DNA of 38,467 nucleotides. Origin: Actinomadura montaniterrae. Lineage in GTDB: Bacteria > Actinomycetota > Actinomycetes > Streptosporangiales > Streptosporangiaceae. Below the pieces are notes generated by a model that saw nothing but the letters and a program-made list of their open reading frames with translations, did no database searches and had not been told where the DNA came from. The stretch's first letter is position 1; each line of letters begins with the position of its first letter. The DNA is taken from the NCBI RefSeq assembly GCF_008923365.1, contig NZ_WBMR01000082.1:1-38467 (forward strand), given 5' to 3'. Of the stretch, positions 33,232 through 38,467 are shown in pieces. The position numbers and the translations under genes were made by a program.

Positions 33232-33272
33232 GTGTTCGTCAAACTGAACACCCGGACGTCTGGAGCGAACAC
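33232..33272. promoter_or_regulatory. Putative XRE-cupin operator array
   Basis: GTGTTC (33232-33237) and GAACAC (33246-33251) form a 6-bp dyad with an 8-base spacer. A second GAACAC lies at 33267-33272, 21 bases away, and a related TGAACA lies at 33217-33222. The array sits in the divergent racemase/regulator region and reaches the regulator start. Confidence 0.55.
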
Positions 33273-33827
33273 GTGGGGAACCTCGACCTGATCGCGCAGA
33301 TCGCCGCCTCGATCCGGCGGGAGCGCGCCCGCGCCGGGCTGACCCAGACCGAGCTGGCCCGGCGCGCCGGCATCGCCAAGTCGACGCTGTCCCAGCTGGA
33401 GGCGGGCACCGGCAACCCGAGCGTGGAGACGCTGTGGGCGCTCGGCGGCGCCCTCGAGGTCCCGTTCAGCCGGCTGGTCGACCCGCCGCGGGCGGGCGTG
33501 CGGGTCGTCCGCGCGGGGGAGGGCCCGGCCACCCGCTCGGAGCAGGCGGACTACACGGCGACGCTGCTGGCGTCGTGCCCGCCGAACGCCCGCCGCGACG
33601 TCTACCGCGTCGCGGCGGAACCGGGGGAGCCGCACCTGTCCGGCCCGCACCTGCCCGGCACGACCGAGCACGTGGTCCTCAGCACCGGCCGCGCCCTGGC
33701 CGGTCCGGCGGACGATCCCGTCGAACTGGCCCCGGGGGACTACGTCGCCTATCCCGGCGACGCCCCGCACGTATTCCGCGCCCTCGCCCCCGGCACCACC
33801 GCGACCTTCATCCTGGAGCACACCTGA
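33273..33827 (+). CDS. XRE-cupin transcriptional regulator
   Basis: 184 residues from a GTG at 33273, with GGAG 7 bases upstream; an ATG at 33216 is also open but lies within the operator array. The helix-turn-helix is at about 8-62 (ASIRRERARAGLTQTELARRAGIAKSTLSQLEAGTGNPSVETLWAL). A C-terminal cupin barrel at about 100-184 (ELAPGDYVAYPGDAPHVFRAL) binds a small effector in this family. It probably controls the divergent racemase and perhaps itself. Confidence 0.88.
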   Translation: MGNLDLIAQIAASIRRERARAGLTQTELARRAGIAKSTLSQLEAGTGNPSVETLWALGGALEVPFSRLVDPPRAGVRVVRAGEGPATRSEQADYTATLLASCPPNARRDVYRVAAEPGEPHLSGPHLPGTTEHVVLSTGRALAGPADDPVELAPGDYVAYPGDAPHVFRALAPGTTATFILEHT

Positions 33828-33852
33828 CTCGCCGCAAGTGGACGGGCCCGGG

Positions 33853-35256
33853 TCAGGTGAGGAGGGCGGTGAGGGCGCTCAGGTCCTCCAGGTCGGCCAG
33901 GCCGTAGGCCAGGTCGGTGATCCGGTCGGCCTGCTCCGGGGGGACGCGGCGGGCGGCGTTGAGGCGGAACTTGGTCGCCAGCTCCTCGGCCGACAGCGGG
34001 TTGCCCGGGCCGCCGCGGTTGGCGTCCACCCGCTCCTCCAGGACGGCGCCGCCGCTGGTCGTCACGCGCAGGACGGCCGGGAACTGGTGCGGGAAGATCT
34101 CGTCGCAGCGGGCGTCCGGCACGCACCGGACCTTCGCGGCCAGCGCGAGCCGCTCCGGGTCGGCGGCGGCCTCGTCGGTGAAGTCCTCGTGGAAGACGCC
34201 GAGCCCGCCGCCGCCGAGCAGCGCCGCCGCGACCGTGTACGGCCCGGAGAACGCGGCGTGGTAGCCGGACTTCGGACGGATCTTGTCCTCGCGTGGCTCG
34301 CCGATCGTGCGGAGCACGGCCGTGGGCGCGCCCAGCTCGATGCCCTCAATGTCGGACGGGTCGAGCCCGCGCGCGCGGAGCCGCAGCGCGGCGTCGATGC
34401 CCGCGTGGGTGAAGTGGTTGCACGGGTACGGCTTGAAGAAGATCCCGGGCAGTTCCCAGTGCTCGCCGAGCCGGTCGGTGAGCGCGCCGAGGTCGACCTG
34501 GTCGCCGCACCACGCCTGCAGGAACCCGAACCGTCCCTCGAACACGGTCGGCGGGCCGGTGATGCCTGTGCGGGCGAGGCCGGCGGCGGTGACGGCGGCG
34601 TGCGCGGCCCAGCCGCAGTGGATCCGCTTGACGGTCCCGCCGGTCCGGTTGGCCTCCAGGATCCCGGAGCCCATGCTGGCGGCGATGCCCATCGCGTCGG
34701 CGATCCCGGCCGCGTCCAGCCCGGACAGCATCGCGGCGGACGCCGCCGCCCCGACGGCGCCGCAGATCGCGGTGGCGTGCTGGCCGCGCTCGAAGAACAC
34801 CGAGTTGCCCAGCGCGCGGTCGTACCCGGCCATGCCGAGCCGGACGGTGATCTCCACGCCGACGCCCACCGCGTCCAGCAGCGCCGCACCGGTCGCGCCG
34901 CGCGCCTCGGCGACGGCGAGCGCGGCGGGCACGACCGACGCGGACGGGTGCAGCACCGACGGCAGGTGCGTGTCATCGAAGTCGAGCGAGTGGGCGAGGG
35001 TGCCGTTCAGCAGCGCGGCGCTGGGCTCGGGGAGCCGGGCGCCGGTGCCGATCGCGGTGGCGCGGCCCGCGCCGCCCCATTCGGCGACCAGCTCGCCGAC
35101 CGCGCGGGCCGGTGCCTCGCCGGTCGCGCCGAGGCTGTTGCCCAGGGCGTCCAGGACGCGGCGCGCGGCGTCGGCGCGCAGCTCGGCGGGCAGCCCGTCC
35201 GCCCGCGCGCCGGCGGCGAGCGCGGCGAGCCGCTGGACCGGGGTCGGCGCGGTCAT
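33853..35256 (-). CDS. MmgE/PrpD-family dehydratase-like protein
   Basis: 467 residues, the last gene of a four-gene operon. MmgE/PrpD members include 2-methylcitrate dehydratase and cis-aconitate decarboxylase. The two helical blocks are visible: ARRVLDALGNSLGATGEAPARAV near 28-50 and LLNGTLAHSLDFDDTHLPSVLHPSASVVPAAL near 87-118. PYPCNHFTHAGIDAALRL near 270 and SGPYTVAAALLGGGGLGVF are family features. The start overlaps the cyclase stop (ATGA). It probably acts on a branched or tricarboxylic acid or its CoA ester. Confidence 0.9.
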   Translation of the reverse strand: MTAPTPVQRLAALAAGARADGLPAELRADAARRVLDALGNSLGATGEAPARAVGELVAEWGGAGRATAIGTGARLPEPSAALLNGTLAHSLDFDDTHLPSVLHPSASVVPAALAVAEARGATGAALLDAVGVGVEITVRLGMAGYDRALGNSVFFERGQHATAICGAVGAAASAAMLSGLDAAGIADAMGIAASMGSGILEANRTGGTVKRIHCGWAAHAAVTAAGLARTGITGPPTVFEGRFGFLQAWCGDQVDLGALTDRLGEHWELPGIFFKPYPCNHFTHAGIDAALRLRARGLDPSDIEGIELGAPTAVLRTIGEPREDKIRPKSGYHAAFSGPYTVAAALLGGGGLGVFHEDFTDEAAADPERLALAAKVRCVPDARCDEIFPHQFPAVLRVTTSGGAVLEERVDANRGGPGNPLSAEELATKFRLNAARRVPPEQADRITDLAYGLADLEDLSALTALLT

Positions 35257-36071
35257 GCCGACACCGCCGCGAGGGGCCGGACGGGGGAGCCGGTGCCGCC
35301 CTTGATCCGCAGCGGGGCGAGCACGAACGCGAACTCGTGCAGCCCGGCCTCGGCGAGCGCCTCCAGGTTCAGGTGCTCCATGATGAAGATCCCCGACTCG
35401 ACCAGCAGGATCCGGTGGACGGGCAGCACCGCGTGGCCCGCGCCCGCCGGGATCTGCTCGTAGGCGGTGGTGTCGGCGCCGGTCGCGACGATCTTCCGGT
35501 CCGCCAGCCAGCGGGCCGCCTCCGGCGTCGCGCCGGGCACGCCCGTCTCCTTGCCGAGGTAGGCGGTGGTGTCGCCGAAGTTGCGCGACCAGCCGGTGCG
35601 GACCAGCGCGACGTCGCCCTCGCCGGGCTCGGCCCCGGCGCGCTTCGCGGCGAGGTCGAGGTCCTCGGCGGTCACCCCGTAGCCGGGCGGCAGCGTCGCG
35701 ACGCCGTGCACGGCGGCGACGTCGAGCAGGACGCCGCGGCGCAGCAGGCCCGGCAGGTTCTCGGCGCCGTGGCTGGTGAACGCCCCGCCGCGCTGCGCCT
35801 CGGCGGCGTCGATCCCGCCGTGCAGCGCACCGTCGTGGCTGACGTGCGAGAGCGCGTCGATGTGGGTGCCGACGTGCCCGCCGGTCACGATGATCTCGTT
35901 GGCGGCCGAGCCGCCGTCCGGGCGCTCCATGTCGCCATGCCGGCGGATCAGCGTCATCCGGAAGCCGGGGTGGTTGGGGGAGCAGGGCATGCCGGTGAAG
36001 AACGGCTGGCCGAGCTCGATCAGCCGGACGCCGCGGGCGACCGCCGCGAGCAGCGGGTCCTGGGTGGTCAT
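35253..36071 (-). CDS. Cyclase-family protein (kynurenine formamidase-like)
   Basis: 272 residues. The metal-binding motif HVGTHIDALSH (His66, His70, Asp72) is the signature of the cyclase/kynurenine formamidase family. VALVRTGWSRNF, GADTTAYEQIPAG and HRILLVESGIFIMEHLNLEALA are its later family motifs. It is third in the operon, overlapping both neighbours by ATGA. A role in hydrolysing a lactone or amide intermediate is plausible but not shown. Confidence 0.88.
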   Translation of the reverse strand: MTTQDPLLAAVARGVRLIELGQPFFTGMPCSPNHPGFRMTLIRRHGDMERPDGGSAANEIIVTGGHVGTHIDALSHVSHDGALHGGIDAAEAQRGGAFTSHGAENLPGLLRRGVLLDVAAVHGVATLPPGYGVTAEDLDLAAKRAGAEPGEGDVALVRTGWSRNFGDTTAYLGKETGVPGATPEAARWLADRKIVATGADTTAYEQIPAGAGHAVLPVHRILLVESGIFIMEHLNLEALAEAGLHEFAFVLAPLRIKGGTGSPVRPLAAVSA

Positions 36072-36937
36072 GAGGGGGAGCCTTCCTTCTGCGGTGCGGG
36101 GCGGTGGGCGGACGCGGCGACGGCGAGGATCCAGGCGGCGCGCTCGACGACCGCCTTGTCCACGAACCGGCCGGCGGAGTCGATCCACGCGGCGGCACCG
36201 GTGGTGCCGTCGCGCTCGGTGAGCTGGTCCATGAGGCCGCGCGCCCAGGCGACGTCGGCGGGGTCGGGCGCGCACGCCTCGTGGACGACGGGGATCTGCG
36301 CGGGGTGGATCACCGACCGGCCGAAGAACCCGGCCCGGTGCCCGGCGGCGGTGTCGGCGCGCAGGCCGTCCAGGTCGCGGACGGCGGTCCACACGCTCTG
36401 CGGCGGGGACGGCAGCCCGGCGGCGCGGGCGGCGACGACCACCCGCGAGCGCGGCCAGGCCAGCGCGTCGCCGCCGGTCACCCGCAGGTCGGCGGACAGG
36501 TCGGCCTCGCCGAGCGAGATCCCTGCGACGAGCGGGTGCGCGGTGGCGAGCGCGAGGGCATTCTCCACGCCGAGCGCCGACTCCAGGACGGGGAACACCG
36601 GCACGCCGAGCGCGTCGGCGACGCGGCGCAGCGCGGCCGGGTCCTCGCACTTGGGGATCCGCACGCCGGCGAGCGCGCCGGGCGCGGACGCCAGCAGGCC
36701 GATGTCGGCGGTGCCGTCCGGCGTGCCGGGCGCGTTGATCCGCACGTAGGCGGGCCGTCCTTCCGCCAGGACGGCGGCGACGGTGCGGCGGGCGGTGTCC
36801 TTTTCGTCCGGGGCGACGGCGTCCTCCAGGTCGAGGATCACCGCGTCCGCGCCGGAGTCCAGCGCCTTGCCGATGCGGTCGGGGCGGTCGCCGGGGACGT
36901 ACAGCCAGGTCCGGTGCGGATGCTCGGGCCCGGTCAC
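36068..36937 (-). CDS. CitE-like CoA-ester lyase (HpcH/HpaI family)
   Basis: 289 residues. Motifs: TWLYVPGDRPDRIGKALDSGADAVILDLEDAVAPDEK, AYVRINAPGTPDG (Arg contact), GVRIPKCED, PVLESALGVENA and ISLGEADLSADL, which are typical of citryl-CoA, malyl-CoA or citramalyl-CoA lyase members. VIHPAQIPVV closes the barrel. It begins at a GTG overlapping the CoA-transferase stop (GTGA) and couples to the cyclase gene. It most likely cleaves the CoA ester made by its neighbour. Confidence 0.9.
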   Translation of the reverse strand: MTGPEHPHRTWLYVPGDRPDRIGKALDSGADAVILDLEDAVAPDEKDTARRTVAAVLAEGRPAYVRINAPGTPDGTADIGLLASAPGALAGVRIPKCEDPAALRRVADALGVPVFPVLESALGVENALALATAHPLVAGISLGEADLSADLRVTGGDALAWPRSRVVVAARAAGLPSPPQSVWTAVRDLDGLRADTAAGHRAGFFGRSVIHPAQIPVVHEACAPDPADVAWARGLMDQLTERDGTTGAAAWIDSAGRFVDKAVVERAAWILAVAASAHRPAPQKEGSPS

Positions 36938-38121
36938 TTCACCACCCCCTTGGCGCGCAGTTCGTCCAGCTCCGCCTCGCCTACCCCGTAGCGGCCGAGG
37001 ATCTCGGCGGTGTGCGCGCCGAGCGGCGGCCCGGCCGAGTCGATGTGCCCGGGCGTCCGCGACAGCCGGAACAGGACGTTCTGCATCTTCACCGGGCCCA
37101 GCTCGTCGTCGGGGACGGTCGCGATGGTGCCGAGCGCCTCGAACTGCGGGTCGGTCATGACGTCGGCGGCGGTGTAGATCGGCGCGACGGCGGCCTCGGC
37201 CTCCTCGAACGCCTTCACCACCTCGTCGCGGTCGCGCTGGGCGATCCACGAGCCGACGGCCTCGTCCAGCTCGTCGGCGTGCTCGGCGCGCTCGGCGCCG
37301 GTGGCGAACCACGGCTCGTCGATGTACTCGGGCCGGCCGACCAGCCGCATCACCCGCTCGGCGATCGACTGGGCGCTGGTGGAGATCGCGACCCAGCCGC
37401 CGTCGCGGGTCCGGTAGGTGTTGCGCGGCGCGTTGTTGTGCGACCGGTTGCCGGTGCGGGCCTGCAGCTCGCCGAGCTGGTCGTAGGTGATGATCTGCGG
37501 GCCGAGCAGGGTCAGGATCGGCTCGATGATCGCCAGGTCGACGACCTGGCCCTCGCCGGTGGCCTCCCGCGCGCGCAGCGCCGTCATCACCGCGAACGCG
37601 GTGGTCAGCGCGGCGATCCCGTCGGCGAGGCCGAACGGCGGCAGGGTCGGCGGACCGTCCGGCTCGCCGGTGATGGCGGCGAACCCGCTCATCGCCTCGG
37701 CGAGCGTGCCGAAGCCGGGCCGCCGCGCGTACGGGCCGGTCTGCCCGAATCCGGTGACCCGGGCCAGCACCAGCTTCGGGTTGATCTTCTTCAGCTCGTC
37801 GTACCCGAGGCCCCAGCGCTCCAGCGTGCCGGGCCGGAAGTTCTCGATCACCACGTCGGCGTCGGCGGCGAGCCGGCGGAAGAGCTCCTGGCCCTCGGGG
37901 GAGCCGAGGTAGAGGGTGATCGCCTTCTTGTTGCGGCCGAGCATCTTCCACCACAGCCCGACCCCGTCGCGGCGGGCGCCGTGGCTGCGCACCGGGTCGC
38001 CCTTCGGGTGCTCGATCTTGATCACCTCGGCCCCGAAGTCGGCGAGCAGCGTGGCCGCCAGCGGCCCGGCGAACAGCGTGGCCGCGTCGAGCACGCGGAC
38101 TCCGGACAGGGCGTCGGGCAT
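36934..38121 (-). CDS. CaiB/BaiF-family CoA-transferase
   Basis: A family III CoA-transferase that moves CoA between carboxylic acids, first gene of the operon. 395 residues from the ATG at 38121, with AAGGCGG 8 bases upstream; an ATG at 38178 is open but lies inside a dyad. Motifs: SGVRVLDAATLFAGPLAATLLADFGAEVIKIEHPKGDPVRSHG (about 6-48), WKMLGRNKKAITL, ADVVIENFRPGTLERWGLGYDEL (with the catalytic Asp region) and GQVVDLAIIEPILTL. The CitE-like, cyclase and PrpD genes follow with stop/start overlaps. Confidence 0.93.
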   Translation of the reverse strand: MPDALSGVRVLDAATLFAGPLAATLLADFGAEVIKIEHPKGDPVRSHGARRDGVGLWWKMLGRNKKAITLYLGSPEGQELFRRLAADADVVIENFRPGTLERWGLGYDELKKINPKLVLARVTGFGQTGPYARRPGFGTLAEAMSGFAAITGEPDGPPTLPPFGLADGIAALTTAFAVMTALRAREATGEGQVVDLAIIEPILTLLGPQIITYDQLGELQARTGNRSHNNAPRNTYRTRDGGWVAISTSAQSIAERVMRLVGRPEYIDEPWFATGAERAEHADELDEAVGSWIAQRDRDEVVKAFEEAEAAVAPIYTAADVMTDPQFEALGTIATVPDDELGPVKMQNVLFRLSRTPGHIDSAGPPLGAHTAEILGRYGVGEAELDELRAKGVVK

Positions 38122-38159
38122 GGGCGGTACCGCCTTCGGTTCTGATCGTTTCTCGTAGC

Positions 38160-38183
38160 GGAACAATGTTAAGTCCATGTTCC
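38160..38183. promoter_or_regulatory. GGAACA dyad upstream of the CoA-transferase
   Basis: GGAACA (38160-38165), a 12-base spacer and TGTTCC (38178-38183) form a dyad 39 bases before the chosen CoA-transferase start. It shares the GGAAC/GTTCC half-site with a second dyad at 38304-38320. Confidence 0.5.
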
Positions 38184-38303
38184 GGCGCCGTGTCCGGGCC
38201 GGACGCCTTCAAGTTGGCACCGGCTGTCGAGTTCCGTCAAGTTTCACCTAGATATTGACCGGGTCACGTGATGGATGCCACCATGACGCATCAGTGGCCC
38301 GGT

Positions 38304-38320
38304 GTTCCTCTAAGCGGAAC
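38304..38320. promoter_or_regulatory. GTTCC-N7-GGAAC dyad upstream of the lipoprotein
   Basis: GTTCC (38304-38308), TCTAAGC and GGAAC (38316-38320) form a 5-bp dyad, 39 bases before the lipoprotein ATG at 38360. It may be the second site of the regulator of this divergent locus. Confidence 0.5.
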
Positions 38321-38359
38321 GATCGCCGAGGGGTGGTGCCGGGCAGGCAGGAGAGGTGA

Positions 38360-38467
38360 ATGTCGGCTCGAAAGCTCGTCGCCGGGCTCGGCGCGTGCGC
38401 GGCTCTGCTGGCCGCCACCGCCGGCTGCGGCGGCTCGGCGCCGTCCGGCGCCGCCGGGGCCGCGGCG
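38360..38467 (+). CDS. Lipoprotein, N-terminus only (3' truncated by window edge)
   Basis: The 36 codons visible begin MSARKLVAGLGACAALLAATAGC, a lipoprotein signal peptide with lipobox ATAGC, followed by a Gly/Ser/Ala linker. GGAGAGG lies 4 bases upstream of the ATG. It is divergent from the CoA-transferase operon, which makes a solute-binding component (for example of a tripartite tricarboxylate-type importer) the likeliest identity, but nothing beyond the signal is present to prove it. Confidence 0.65.
   Translation, partial: MSARKLVAGLGACAALLAATAGCGGSAPSGAAGAAA

Noticed and set aside
36068..38212. Minus-strand open frame that joins the CitE-like lyase to upstream sequence
   Set aside because: Its first part is the wrong frame of the CoA-transferase gene; only the part from 36937 down has a recognisable protein.

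Overview
The window is very GC-rich, with dense, often overlapping genes. It carries whiA, rbpA, ECF-sigma and WhiA-type development genes and the block uvrC-rapZ-yvcK-whiA ... gap-pgk-tpiA-secG-rbpA. This points to a chromosomal segment of a filamentous actinomycete. My guess is Streptosporangiales (Actinomadura/Thermomonospora-like), but that is inferred from gene order and composition only. I see no tRNA, rRNA, CRISPR array, transposase or phage gene.

Layout. (1) 1-6.8 kb: the end of a Rieske lipoprotein gene, a convergent MscS channel, then the core operon uvrC-rapZ-yvcK-whiA. (2) 6.8-13.5 kb: an accessory insert between whiA and gap. It holds a heparinase-II/III-like lipoprotein, a divergent ECF sigma factor with a membrane partner, and a three-gene minus-strand operon of membrane paralogues of unknown function. 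(3) 13.7-17.7 kb: gap, pgk, tpiA, secG and rbpA, with an extreme G/C homopolymer tract in front of pgk and a strong terminator after rbpA. (4) 17.8-26.2 kb: an alpha/beta hydrolase divergent from a TetR regulator, a substrate-binding/VWA fusion divergent from an Lrp regulator, an EamA exporter, and glyA. The glyA leader is a ZTP (pfl) riboswitch whose aptamer overlaps the end of the EamA gene. An ACT-GNAT acetyltransferase and a methyltransferase follow on the minus strand. (5) 26.3-32.4 kb: a carboxymuconolactone-decarboxylase-like protein, a GNAT, a FAD oxidase, an unusually short cytochrome P450 in a MarR-P450-PEP-mutase-like operon, and a divergent Tat-exported amidohydrolase. (6) 32.4-38.5 kb: an Asp/Glu racemase divergent from an XRE-cupin regulator, then a translationally coupled operon CoA-transferase/CitE-like lyase/cyclase/MmgE-PrpD. 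Divergent from that operon is the start of a lipoprotein, which looks like an uptake and CoA-dependent breakdown module for an organic acid.

The best candidates for something undescribed are four. First, the three-paralogue membrane operon at 10.1-13.5 kb, with a shared extracellular domain and a shared NPLHGD/CxxC cytoplasmic module. Second, the miniature P450 operon. Third, the acid-catabolic operon with GGAAC-type dyads. Fourth, the G/C homopolymer tract ahead of pgk. Several genes also begin 4-7 bases after a TAGNNT-like -10 box, which suggests frequent leaderless transcription.
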